Source of the DNA: Rheinheimera sp. MM224
GTDB taxonomy: Bacteria; Pseudomonadota; Gammaproteobacteria; Enterobacterales; Alteromonadaceae
NCBI RefSeq assembly: GCF_947090785.1
Contig: NZ_OX352320.1
Span: 3,957,001 to 4,021,000 of the forward strand
Direction of reading: 5' to 3'
Length of the DNA: 64,000 bases
Of the stretch, positions 8,810 to 17,479 are shown one piece after another (position 1 is the stretch's first letter; each line of letters opens with the position of its first letter). Both the position numbers and the translations under genes were made by a program. The notes below the pieces were generated by a model that was not told where the DNA came from, ran no database searches, and was given only the letters and a program-made list of their open reading frames with translations.

Positions 8810-9463
8810 TCACATTGTCAGCAACCTAGTGAATAAATGCTGATCAATAGCAGAAACTGCAGGGATCACTAAATCAGCCTGAGTTAATGCATGCGGTTCA
8901 CCAATCCCCAAAGCGTACATGCCAGCTGCTTTAATCGCAGTCACACCGGCTGGCGCATCTTCTACACCAATACAACGCTCTGGCGCTACGCCCAAAGCCT
9001 GAGCGCAAGTGAGAAAGATCTCAGGGTCGGGTTTGCCGTTTTTAATCAGATTGGAATCGGCGACGTAATCAAACAAATCCGGAATACACAACTTTTGCAG
9101 CACCAAAGCAGCATTTTTGCTGGCGGATGCCAAAGCTGTTTTGACTCCTGCTGCTTTTAAACTGCTAAAAAGTGGCAATACACCGGGGAATAAATCGGCC
9201 GGCGACATGGTCTCTACCAGCTTTAAGTACTCTGTATTTTTTTGCTCTGCCAGCATTAGCTTGTCATCCAAACTTAACTGCTTCTGCCCTAGCTGCAGAA
9301 TAAGCTCCAGCGATCCCATCCGATCAACACCCTTAAGCAGCTCATTATCTGCACGGCTAAATTCGATACCAATCTGAGTTGCCAATTGCTTCCAGGCCAA
9401 AAAGTGATATTCAGCTGTATCGGTCAAAACGCCATCCAAATCAAAAATAAAAGCCTGGATCAT
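8810..9463 (-). CDS. pgmB: beta-phosphoglucomutase
   Basis: HAD-superfamily enzyme, 217 residues, converting beta-glucose-1-phosphate to glucose-6-phosphate in the cytosol. The catalytic motif is D8-L-D10-G (FDLDGVLTD), with D8 the phosphorylated nucleophile and D10 the acid/base. Motif II Ser/Thr (LASASKNA), the Lys of motif III (NGKPDPEIF) and the acidic motif IV (VEDAPAGVTAI) are present. The helical cap includes the FSRADNELLKGVDRMGSLELIL stretch in part typical of this subfamily. The start overlaps the GH65 stop by four bases (ATGA), so the two are translationally coupled: the phosphorylase makes the mutase's substrate. Confidence 0.95.
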   Translation of the reverse strand: MIQAFIFDLDGVLTDTAEYHFLAWKQLATQIGIEFSRADNELLKGVDRMGSLELILQLGQKQLSLDDKLMLAEQKNTEYLKLVETMSPADLFPGVLPLFSSLKAAGVKTALASASKNAALVLQKLCIPDLFDYVADSNLIKNGKPDPEIFLTCAQALGVAPERCIGVEDAPAGVTAIKAAGMYALGIGEPHALTQADLVIPAVSAIDQHLFTRLLTM

Positions 9464-11829
9464 AATTTCACTCCAGACAAAGCTGCTGACAAGGAAAACA
9501 TCTGGCTTTGACCTGCCACTAAACTAAAGCGCTCTGTTTGATGCTGCAAAGTTAAATCAGCACCGCTTAACAACTGATAACTCACTTGTTTTTGACTGAC
9601 TTGTACCTGCAACACCCGGCCTCTGTAGTTGAGTTTAAATTTCAGCTCCGGCCAGGCAGCTGGCAGTTTAGGTTCAAAATACAAACCTTCAGGACGGCTG
9701 CGCATACCGGCAAAACCACAAACCACAGACAACCAGCTGCCGGCCATACAGGCAATATGCACACCGTATTCAGTGTTGTGATGGTAGTTATCCAAATCCA
9801 TCCGCGCTGTGTTGGCAAAAAACTGATAAGCGCGTTCCGTCTGGCCTGTTTCAGCAAAAGCCACCGAATGGATGCAGCTGCTTAAACTGGAATCATGAGT
9901 GGTTAACGGCTCGTAATAGGCTAGGTTGCGGGCTTTTAAATCACGATCAAACTGCTGGTCGAGTAAATACATCGCCAGCACTAAATCGGCTTGTTTTAAC
10001 ACCTGATGGCGATAAATCACCAGCGGGTGAAAATGCAGCAACAGCGGGTATTTGTCGGCAGGAGTTGCAGCAAAATCCCATGGCTTTTTCGTTAAGAAAC
10101 TGTCGTCCTGCGCACTGATTTGTCGCTTGTCGTCATAAGGTAAATACATTAGCTCTGCGGCTTGTTGCCAGCTTTGTATTTCTTCTGGCGTTACACCCAG
10201 CCTCACACAAAAACTTTGATAAAACTCAGGGGTTTGGCTAGCAAGCTTTGCCAACACTTCAGCGGTAAAACTTAAATGCAGCTGCGCCATGGCGTTGGTG
10301 TAGAAGTTGTTATTGACCAAAGCCGTATATTCATCAGGCCCTGTTACCAGATGAATTTCAAAACGGCCGCTGTGCTTACTGAAAAAGCCCAGTTGCAGCC
10401 ATAAACGCGCTGTTTCCACCAGCATTTCAGCACCGGCCTGCTGCATAAAAGCCCAGTCATCTGTCGCCAGAACGTAACTTCGAATGGCATAAGCTATGGC
10501 GGCGTTAATATGATACTGAGCTGTGCCTGCCGGAAAATAAGCCGAACATTCATCACCGCTGATAGTGCGCCATGGATACAAAGCACCTTTGTCATGCGAC
10601 ATCTGCCGCGCTCTGTTTTTGGCTTGTTCCAACTGACTAAAACGCTGCAACAACAACTGACGGGCAGTGTCTGGCTGGCAAAAACTTAAGGTCGGGATCA
10701 CGTAAATTTCGGTGTCCCAGAAATAATGGCCATCGTAACCAGGCCCGGTCAGACCTTTAGCGCCAATATTGCTGACGCCATTACGGCCAGCCGACTGCAC
10801 CAGACTAAATAAGTTAAAACGTAAACCCTGCTGTAGCGCCGGGTCGTCACTGATTTGGATATCTGACTGCAACCAGAAGTCGGCTAAGTACTGCTGCTGC
10901 TCTGCCGCCAGCACAGCAAACCCATCAGTGACGGCTTGTTGCAGTACGTTTTTCGCTGCTGGCAATGGCATTTCGGCCTGTTTGGATGCCACCTGATAAC
11001 TGATGTATTTGCTAAAACTAACAGCCTGACCTTGCTGCAGATGCAGCTCAAACAACTGGGTCAGTAAGTTAGGCTCAATCTGCTGATCCATAAAACGCAC
11101 ATCGTCAGCAAACTGATGCTGAATAGCAGACACCAGCTGAAAATCAGCACCATGCACCTGATGCAGCAAATAACTGCAATCGGCTTTATCTTTGATGCCC
11201 TGCTGCGCTACAGGCTTTAAGCTGGTTTCCAGCGCCATCTCACCGACACGAGGATCATCAGGTTTAAATACCGACTTGTACTGGCCATTCAGACAGGATT
11301 TTAACAACACAGCCCCAGAGAAATTTTGCGCTGTGACAATCCATTCAATGGCCATCAGTTCAGGGCGCTGAAAACTGACTAAACGGCGGCTTTGCAGTGT
11401 CAGTTGTTTGCCGGAAGGGCTGGTAAATAACTGCTCGCGGCTTAAGATGCCGGTGCGTAAATCGAGATATCGTTCACCTGATTGTTCTGCCGACACCGCC
11501 AGCCAGTGCCCGTCCAGCGCCAGTTGCAGGCTTTTACCATCAGGCACCTGCAGCATTTTGTCGTTATTTTTAGCAAAACCGTAAGCCGACTCGCCGTACA
11601 CAATAGGTTCAGAGCTGTAAACACCGTTTAAATAACTGCCTTCACAGCTGGCGCCTGCACTGCAGCCTTCTTCGTAGGTTCCGCGGCTGCCAATAAAGCC
11701 ATTCGCCAGACTGAATAAGGTTTCTTTTAACATCAGCTGATCGGGGTCAAACTGCTGATCCACAAGCTGCCACTCGTCAATTTCAAGGGCATGGTTTATG
11801 GTTTGGCTGGCTACTGCGGATAAAGTCAC
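9460..11829 (-). CDS. GH65 disaccharide phosphorylase (maltose/kojibiose/nigerose type)
   Basis: A 789-residue inverting phosphorylase that splits an alpha-linked glucose disaccharide with phosphate into beta-glucose-1-phosphate and glucose. The GH65 N-terminal beta-sandwich (ETLFSLANGFIGSRGTYEEG) is followed by the (alpha/alpha)6 barrel with YFWDTEIYVIPTL, YPWRTISGDECSAYFPAGTAQYH in part, and VTGPDEYT; E500 in the last motif is the expected general acid. HDSSLSSCIHS carries phosphate-binding residues. No signal peptide, so it acts in the cytosol. Start is GTG at 11829 with AAGG seven bases upstream. It is the first gene of an operon with pgmB. Whether the substrate is maltose, trehalose, kojibiose or nigerose cannot be decided by eye. 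Confidence 0.93.
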   Translation of the reverse strand: MTLSAVASQTINHALEIDEWQLVDQQFDPDQLMLKETLFSLANGFIGSRGTYEEGCSAGASCEGSYLNGVYSSEPIVYGESAYGFAKNNDKMLQVPDGKSLQLALDGHWLAVSAEQSGERYLDLRTGILSREQLFTSPSGKQLTLQSRRLVSFQRPELMAIEWIVTAQNFSGAVLLKSCLNGQYKSVFKPDDPRVGEMALETSLKPVAQQGIKDKADCSYLLHQVHGADFQLVSAIQHQFADDVRFMDQQIEPNLLTQLFELHLQQGQAVSFSKYISYQVASKQAEMPLPAAKNVLQQAVTDGFAVLAAEQQQYLADFWLQSDIQISDDPALQQGLRFNLFSLVQSAGRNGVSNIGAKGLTGPGYDGHYFWDTEIYVIPTLSFCQPDTARQLLLQRFSQLEQAKNRARQMSHDKGALYPWRTISGDECSAYFPAGTAQYHINAAIAYAIRSYVLATDDWAFMQQAGAEMLVETARLWLQLGFFSKHSGRFEIHLVTGPDEYTALVNNNFYTNAMAQLHLSFTAEVLAKLASQTPEFYQSFCVRLGVTPEEIQSWQQAAELMYLPYDDKRQISAQDDSFLTKKPWDFAATPADKYPLLLHFHPLVIYRHQVLKQADLVLAMYLLDQQFDRDLKARNLAYYEPLTTHDSSLSSCIHSVAFAETGQTERAYQFFANTARMDLDNYHHNTEYGVHIACMAGSWLSVVCGFAGMRSRPEGLYFEPKLPAAWPELKFKLNYRGRVLQVQVSQKQVSYQLLSGADLTLQHQTERFSLVAGQSQMFSLSAALSGVKL

Positions 11830-11881
11830 TGTTCTACCTTCAACTGATCTAAATTGGCTACTATTTTTAATAATACAAGCA

Positions 11882-11897
11882 TTGCAATCGATTGCAA
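11882..11897. promoter_or_regulatory. LacI-family operator TTGCAATCGATTGCAA
   Basis: Identical to the palindrome at 7501. It lies between the divergent GH65 (start 11829) and MFS (start 11974) genes and so can control both. Its position also argues against translation of the MFS gene starting upstream of it. Confidence 0.85.
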
Positions 11898-11973
11898 TAG
11901 CTGTATGATGATTTTCAGACAGGGTAAAAAATCAGCAATAAAAGCTGAAATAAAAACTAAAAAGAGTGCATCT

Positions 11974-13188
11974 ATGCAAAGCATCCGCATCAAAGCAGCC
12001 TTGCTGCTGATCTATTTTATTTTCGCCATGCTGCTCAACAGCGTCGGCATAGTGATACTGCAAGTGATCCAGAATTTTCAGGTCAGCAAAGAAGCCGCCA
12101 GTGTGCTGGAAGGTTTTAAAGACTTGCCCATTGCCATAGTGTCTTTTCTGGTGGCGTCCGCCCTGCCCAAACTGGGTTACAAAAAAGCGCTGCAAATTGC
12201 CTTGTTGCTGATTGCAGGGGCTTCGGTGCTGATGCCGTTATTCCCTTCGTTTGATACCAGTAAGTTATTGTTTTTCTGCGTAGGCGTCGCTTTTGCTTTA
12301 ACCAAAGTCTCGGTTTATGCCACCTTAGGTTTAATTACCAAAAGCAAAGCTGAACATGCTTCTGTACTGAATTTTATTGAAGGCTTTTTTATGCTGGGCG
12401 TGCTGACAGCTTATTGGTTTTTTGCCGCCTTTATGACGGAAGGCTCAGGCAACGGCTGGCTGGATGTGTACTGGTATCTGGCGGGCTTAAGCCTGCTGGC
12501 TTTCGCACTGGTCAGCTCCACCGACTTCCCTGCTTTAGAGCTGGACCCACAAAGCACAGGTTTTAACGACTTTATCGCCATGCTGAAACTAACAGCCAAG
12601 CCGCTGGTGTTTGTGTTTGTTATTTCCGCCTTTTTGTATGTGCTGATAGAACAAGGCATAGGCAGCTGGTTACCTACTTTTAATAATGAAGTGCTGCATT
12701 TACCCAGCCAGTTAAGCGTGCAAATCACCAGTATTTTTGCCGCGTCCCTGGCAGCCGGGCGTTTATCTGCAGGTTTTATCTTACGTTTTATTCCATGGCA
12801 TCTGCTCTGTAATATCTGCCTGCTGGCGATGGCGGCTTTAGTGCTGCTGACTTTGCCTTTAACCCACGAAATTCAGCCCGATCCAGACGTGACTTTATGG
12901 ACAGCGCCTTTGTCGGCTTATCTGTTGCCACTGATAGGTTTTTTTATGGCGCCTATTTACCCTATGTTGAATTCGGCCATATTAACCAGCCTGCCACAGC
13001 AACAACATGCTGCCATGACAGGTTTAATCGTCGTGTTCTCCGCTTTAGGTGGTACTACAGGGTCTATAGTCACAGGCCATAGCTTTGCCGCTTTAGGCGG
13101 ACAAACTGCCTTTTACCTGACACTGCTGCCTCTCACCTTATTGCTGTTAAGCAGCAATAGTTTTCATAAACTCAAAGCTGCGGCATAA
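11974..13188 (+). CDS. MFS sugar transporter (FHS/FucP-like)
   Basis: About 404 residues with roughly twelve hydrophobic segments. It resembles fucose/glucose proton symporters (for example SVLNFIEGFFMLGVL after the fourth segment). It should carry the disaccharide or glucose over the inner membrane after outer-membrane import. The frame is open back to 11854, but that stretch contains the LacI operator and is highly polar. The ATG at 11974 with AAGAG seven bases upstream starts right before the first membrane helix (IKAALLLIYFIFAMLL). It is divergent from GH65 and shares one operator with it. Exact substrate is not visible. Confidence 0.88.
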   Translation: MQSIRIKAALLLIYFIFAMLLNSVGIVILQVIQNFQVSKEAASVLEGFKDLPIAIVSFLVASALPKLGYKKALQIALLLIAGASVLMPLFPSFDTSKLLFFCVGVAFALTKVSVYATLGLITKSKAEHASVLNFIEGFFMLGVLTAYWFFAAFMTEGSGNGWLDVYWYLAGLSLLAFALVSSTDFPALELDPQSTGFNDFIAMLKLTAKPLVFVFVISAFLYVLIEQGIGSWLPTFNNEVLHLPSQLSVQITSIFAASLAAGRLSAGFILRFIPWHLLCNICLLAMAALVLLTLPLTHEIQPDPDVTLWTAPLSAYLLPLIGFFMAPIYPMLNSAILTSLPQQQHAAMTGLIVVFSALGGTTGSIVTGHSFAALGGQTAFYLTLLPLTLLLLSSNSFHKLKAAA

Positions 13189-13200
13189 AAAGCCGCAGTT
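13178..13200 (+). terminator. hairpin overlapping the MFS stop
   Basis: CTGCGGC and GCCGCAG form a seven-pair stem around an A-rich loop that contains the stop codon. There is no T run, so termination would be weak; it may instead protect the mRNA end. Confidence 0.4.
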
Positions 13201-13283
13201 CGGGCTGCCGCACTATTGCAGTTGGCAGCCTTACTTGCTCTACTGACTATCAGTTACTCCATAAGGACTCACAAGGAACTGTT

Positions 13284-14222
13284 ATGTCGGATCAGGTTCA
13301 TTCATTGTCACCAAACTCTGCCTGGTTTTCTGAACTCAAACACCACGCTAGCGAACACAAACTGGCTGCTGTAGGTTTAGCTTTCGCTTTGTTTGCTGTG
13401 CTGATTTTGCTGGCTCAAAGCATAATGCATTTATCCAACTCCCCTTCTTCTGAAAACTTAAAGCTGGCTTTAATAGGCGGCACTGCTGGTTTTGTTGCTA
13501 CTACCTTAGGCGCTTTACCAGCTTTGTTATTTCGCAGCTTGCCTCAGGCGATGGAAGACAGCTTATTAGGTATAGCTGCAGGCATGATGCTGGCGGCCAG
13601 TGCTTTTTCCTTGTTATTGCCAGGTATTGAAGCAGGCACAGAGCTATTTCAAAGCGACACTTTGGGTGCTTTGGTCGTGGTGTTTGGTATGTCGTTAGGC
13701 GTATTGCTGATGCTGGGTTTAGATGCCTTTACCCCACATGAGCATGACAAAACCGGCCCTTGTGGCCCAGGTTTCCAGGCCTGTGATCGCATCTGGTTAT
13801 TTGTGTTTGCCATAGCCTTACATAACTTACCTGAAGGTATGGCTGTGGGCGTTAGTTTTGCTAATGGTGATATGTCAGTGGGTTTACCTCTGGCAACAGC
13901 CATAGCATTGCAGGATATCCCTGAGGGTTTAGCTGTGGCTTTATCCTTACGAGCTGCAGGTTTTAAACCGGGTTTTGCCGTGTTTGTCGCAGCAGCCAGC
14001 GGTCTTTTAGAGCCTTTAGGCGCTTTAATTGGCGTAGGTTTATCCAGTGGTTTTGCCGCCGCTTATCCTATGGGTTTAGGTTTAGCAGCTGGCGCTATGA
14101 TTTTTGTGGTATCGCATGAAGTGATCCCCGAAACCCATCGCAACGGCCATCAGACAGCCGCTACTTTGGGCTTAATGGTCGGCTTTGCGGTGATGATGGT
14201 GTTGGATACTACGCTCGGTTAA
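13284..14222 (+). CDS. ZIP-family divalent metal transporter
   Basis: A 312-residue inner-membrane protein, likely importing zinc or related divalent metals. The two metal-binding helices carry HNLPEG (180-185) and QDIPEG (210-215), hallmark motifs of ZIP transporters of the GufA/ZupT branch. About eight hydrophobic helices are present, with a His-bearing loop (PHEHDKTGPCGPG, about 151-163) before them. Start ATG is preceded by AAGGA. It stands between unrelated genes with no sign of an operon. The longer, soluble N-terminus (about 27 residues) is typical of the GufA branch. Confidence 0.92.
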   Translation: MSDQVHSLSPNSAWFSELKHHASEHKLAAVGLAFALFAVLILLAQSIMHLSNSPSSENLKLALIGGTAGFVATTLGALPALLFRSLPQAMEDSLLGIAAGMMLAASAFSLLLPGIEAGTELFQSDTLGALVVVFGMSLGVLLMLGLDAFTPHEHDKTGPCGPGFQACDRIWLFVFAIALHNLPEGMAVGVSFANGDMSVGLPLATAIALQDIPEGLAVALSLRAAGFKPGFAVFVAAASGLLEPLGALIGVGLSSGFAAAYPMGLGLAAGAMIFVVSHEVIPETHRNGHQTAATLGLMVGFAVMMVLDTTLG

Positions 14223-14238
14223 AACTTAGGCTTAACTC

Positions 14239-14715
14239 CTAACCTTCGTGTTGACATAAGCTCACCAGCTTAGCTTTCAGGCAAGCCTGCAAATCTGCAG
14301 GCTTCAGCCCTATCTCCAATCCTCTTTTACCAGCACTGACATAGATAGTTTCAAAAGCCGCAGCCGATTGATCAATAAAACTGCGTAACAGCTTTTTTTG
14401 CCCAAGCGGACTAACACCACCCAGCACATAACCACTACTACGCTCGACATCAGCAGCTGCTGCCATAGCGGCCTTTTTTGCACCAGCAGCTTTGGCCAGC
14501 TGTTTCATATTCAGCAGCTGATCCACCGGCACTATGGCGGTGACCAGCTCTTTGCCATCCAAAGCCGCCACCAAAGTTTTAAATACGTGAGCCGGAGCTA
14601 AACCCAATTTAGTGGCAGCTTCCAGACCATAAGATTCAGCTTGAGGGTCGTGCTGGTATTCCAAAACCTGATGCGGCACTTTGAGTTTTTTTAGCAGCAA
14701 AACAGCGGGAGTCAT
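14239..14715 (-). CDS. ybaK: YbaK-type Cys-tRNA(Pro) deacylase
   Basis: About 158 residues with the YbaK/EbsC fold (YGLEAATKLGLAPAHVFKTLV, VPVDQLLNMKQLAKAAG, GYVLGGVSPLGQKK, VSAGKRGLEIGL). Family members hydrolyse cysteine mischarged onto tRNA-Pro in the cytosol; the conserved Lys in VFKTLV is the key residue. An ATG exists at 14730, but the ATG at 14715 has AAGGA seven bases upstream and starts at the conserved MTPAVLLLKKL, so it is preferred. It converges with the ZIP gene, ending 16 bases from it. Confidence 0.92.
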   Translation of the reverse strand: MTPAVLLLKKLKVPHQVLEYQHDPQAESYGLEAATKLGLAPAHVFKTLVAALDGKELVTAIVPVDQLLNMKQLAKAAGAKKAAMAAAADVERSSGYVLGGVSPLGQKKLLRSFIDQSAAAFETIYVSAGKRGLEIGLKPADLQACLKAKLVSLCQHEG

Positions 14716-14810
14716 CACAGCATCCTTCATGTGTCATCAGGCTGCTATTGTGGAAACAAAGGTGCTGAAAAATCAACACCTTTACTTTGATCGATCAATA
14801 AAGAATGAGC

Positions 14811-15980
14811 TCAGAAAAACAAACTGCTGCGCTGCACAGCAACACGGCCATCGGAAAACAACCAGCGGCCTTTCGCCATCACAGCTTTTAACTCCAGAGT
14901 GTTTTTATCAATCAGCAATAAGTCGGCATCAGCACCCACCTGCAACTGGCCTTTATGCGGTAGCTTTAAAATACGGGCCGGGTTTGACGTCACTACCCGC
15001 AGTGCATCCTGCACTGGCACACCTAAACGAATCGCATCCGTCATTTCTTCGTACAAGCTAGCAATACGGCCTTCACCTAAACCAACAAAGTTGTTCTGCG
15101 CGTCAAACATCGGCAAAGAGGCATTAGCGTCAGATGAAAAAGTGACCTGCTGCAAATTCACGCCTGCTTGCACCGCCTGCAACAAGGCATCGGCACATTT
15201 AATTTCACCCTGAGCTAAATCCTGAGCCGTGGTGCTGGTGGTTAAGTCGATATAACCGCCTTGAGACACGTAATCAAAACCCATCTGCAGCAACGCCTGA
15301 TTGCGGTTCATATGAGTCGGATAAAACTGGGTAATAGGAATATCGGTGGTTGACGCCACTTGCAGCAGTTGTGTTATACCTTCAGGTGAAGGCCCAACAT
15401 GCACACTGACAATACCGGCTTTACCTGAGAGCATACCGCCAACACGGGCCTGCGAGGCCAAACGCGCCAGCTCCTGCACTGTAGGCTGCGACGAGCGGTG
15501 ATCCGCTATCGCTACTTCACCTACACCAATAAACTTATCGATCAGCACCAGATCCTGCAGCAAATCGCCCATCAGGGTATAAGCCGGCACCTGATAAGAG
15601 CCGGTATGGCAGTAACAAGTTAAACCTTCTTCATCCAGCGCATGCGCCTTCGCCAACAAATTGGTTAAAGTGCGGGTGACAGCATCTGTGCCAAGTACAC
15701 CCACTAAAGTGGTGACTCCAGCTTCAATAGCATCTGTTACTTTTAGCTCAGAGGTGCGACTGCGAAATCCACCTTCGCCACCACCGCCAATAATATGCGC
15801 CAGCGAGTCGACTAAACCCGGCACTACATAACAATCACTGGCATCCACTGTTTGCACTATGCTGCCTTCAAGCTCTGCCTGCTCACCTAAGGCAGCAATT
15901 TGACGCCCAGCCACTAACAGGTTGGTTTGCCCCAAAGGTTCAGGCGAATAACAGATCCCATTTACTATTCTGGTGATCAT
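14811..15980 (-). CDS. iadA: isoaspartyl dipeptidase (IadA family) with altered metal ligands
   Basis: A 389-residue amidohydrolase expected to split beta-Asp-Arg and similar isoaspartyl dipeptides in the cytosol. Alignment by memory to E. coli IadA keeps H194 (VHVG), H223 and R226 (PTHMNRN), D284 (SSDAN), Y129 and the GGGGE loop (E69). Two metal positions differ: the first His of the usual HxH is L60 (DSLAH, only H62 kept), and the carboxylated-lysine position is E155 (GVGEVAIADHR). SD AAGGA lies seven bases before the ATG. It follows the YfcC gene by 50 bases and the cyanophycinase, so it should finish cyanophycin breakdown to aspartate and arginine. It could also act as a modified or mononuclear variant. 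Confidence 0.9.
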   Translation of the reverse strand: MITRIVNGICYSPEPLGQTNLLVAGRQIAALGEQAELEGSIVQTVDASDCYVVPGLVDSLAHIIGGGGEGGFRSRTSELKVTDAIEAGVTTLVGVLGTDAVTRTLTNLLAKAHALDEEGLTCYCHTGSYQVPAYTLMGDLLQDLVLIDKFIGVGEVAIADHRSSQPTVQELARLASQARVGGMLSGKAGIVSVHVGPSPEGITQLLQVASTTDIPITQFYPTHMNRNQALLQMGFDYVSQGGYIDLTTSTTAQDLAQGEIKCADALLQAVQAGVNLQQVTFSSDANASLPMFDAQNNFVGLGEGRIASLYEEMTDAIRLGVPVQDALRVVTSNPARILKLPHKGQLQVGADADLLLIDKNTLELKAVMAKGRWLFSDGRVAVQRSSLFF

Positions 15981-16030
15981 AAAAAAATCCTTGTTTAGCA
16001 GTCTGATAAATTAAATCTAATAATCTGGCT

Positions 16031-17479
16031 CTAATAACCAATGGCCACAGCCACACACATAGTCAGCATGCTCATGGCAGTCAGTAATAACCACAGCGGC
16101 CACATGGCGCGCAGCCACTGGGTAAACTCAACACCAGCTATGGCTAGCGTGCCCATCAAAGCCGCCGAAGTGGGATAAAACAGATGCGCTAAACCATCAC
16201 CTAACTGAAAAGCCAGCACTGCCGTCTGACGACTGATACCGACCAGATCCGACAAAGGTGCCATCAATGGCATAGTTAAAGCGGCCTGACCTGAGCCTGA
16301 AGTGACAAAAAAATTAAAACCGCTCTGAAACACCAGCATGGCCTGAGCAGCAAACAGCTCTGAGTGACCATTAATACTGCTGGCGGCATAATGCAGCATG
16401 GTATTTAAAATGGTTGGATGTTCAGGATTAGTACCGCCCAGCAGCAAAATAATGCCTTGTGCTATGCCCACCACTAAAGCGGCAGGTAACAACTGAGAGG
16501 CGCCGGTTTTAAAGGCGTCGACATAATCATTTAAGCTGGCATTATTCAGTTTCAGCACTGTGCCTAAGGTCATACTGACAATAGCCATGACAAAAAACTG
16601 CGTAGCGATTTCACGCAGAAAATAGCCTTGAGTTACTACGCCCCAGACCACCCACACCATGCCAGCCACTAAAGTCAAAACGACCAGTGAATGGCCCCAG
16701 TGAAACTGATGTTCTATCTGAAAGTTGGTTTCCACATCAGCTTTGCGTCTGAGCCGTTCAGCGCGCCAGATAAACCAGGCTATATAAATCAAGGTAAAAG
16801 CCAGCCACATGGCAATACGAAAACCCGAGCCAGATAAAGGCGGCAGGCCAGCAATGCTTTGGGCTATAGCCACAGAAAAAGGGTTCATCCAGGACGTTGC
16901 AAAACCTATCTGAGTGGCACCATAAGTGAGTAACACAGCAGTAATAGCGTCGTAGCCCAACATTCGTACCAGCGGCACCAGCAAAATAGCAAAGGCCATC
17001 GCCTCTTCACCCATACCAAAAATAGCGCCTCCCAAAGAGAAAAACAGCGCCATCACAGGCAATAACAAACGGGCTTTGTGTTGCATTTTGCTGATCAACA
17101 GCTTCAGCAATTCATCGACAGCCCCAGTGCGCAACAGCACACCAAAACTGCCGCCAACCAGCAGAATAAAAATAATCACGCCTATGGCTGAGCCATTTCT
17201 GGAGCCTGAGGTCATGCCGTCAAAAAATGCCGTCAGCACACCGGTTTTTTCGCCATCGGCAAATAAAGACACAGCCTGAGGCTCGCCGTTATGCGCAGTA
17301 CGGTAACTATCGGCCAGCAACAACTGCCGTCCTGTGTTGGTATCCAGAGCTGTATCAAACTGACCTTGCGGCACTATTAAAGTCAGCAGGGCTGAACAAA
17401 GTAATACCGCAAAGACAATCAGCAGGGTATCTGGCATACGCCAGCCCGTTGCCTTTATGCCGGATGGCAACTCACTCAT
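16031..17479 (-). CDS. YfcC-family membrane carrier, likely for cyanophycin dipeptides
   Basis: A 482-residue inner-membrane protein with about twelve hydrophobic helices, of the YfcC/DcuC-like carrier family (WRMPDTLLIVFAVLL, GSFGVLLRTGAVDELLK, MGEEAMAFAILLVPL, ATSWMNPFSVAIAQ, VTSGSGQAALTMPLMAPLS in part). YfcC relatives are annotated as basic amino acid or peptide carriers without firm proof. The ATG overlaps the cyanophycinase stop by four bases (ATGA), so translation is coupled. Between an exported cyanophycinase and a cytosolic isoaspartyl dipeptidase, import of beta-Asp-Arg is the simplest job. That substrate is an inference from position. Confidence 0.85.
   Translation of the reverse strand: MSELPSGIKATGWRMPDTLLIVFAVLLCSALLTLIVPQGQFDTALDTNTGRQLLLADSYRTAHNGEPQAVSLFADGEKTGVLTAFFDGMTSGSRNGSAIGVIIFILLVGGSFGVLLRTGAVDELLKLLISKMQHKARLLLPVMALFFSLGGAIFGMGEEAMAFAILLVPLVRMLGYDAITAVLLTYGATQIGFATSWMNPFSVAIAQSIAGLPPLSGSGFRIAMWLAFTLIYIAWFIWRAERLRRKADVETNFQIEHQFHWGHSLVVLTLVAGMVWVVWGVVTQGYFLREIATQFFVMAIVSMTLGTVLKLNNASLNDYVDAFKTGASQLLPAALVVGIAQGIILLLGGTNPEHPTILNTMLHYAASSINGHSELFAAQAMLVFQSGFNFFVTSGSGQAALTMPLMAPLSDLVGISRQTAVLAFQLGDGLAHLFYPTSAALMGTLAIAGVEFTQWLRAMWPLWLLLTAMSMLTMCVAVAIGY

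Noticed and set aside
11854..11973. Upstream extension of the MFS gene to ATG 11854
   Set aside because: Would place the LacI operator inside the coding region and add 40 polar residues before the first membrane helix; ATG 11974 has a good ribosome site.
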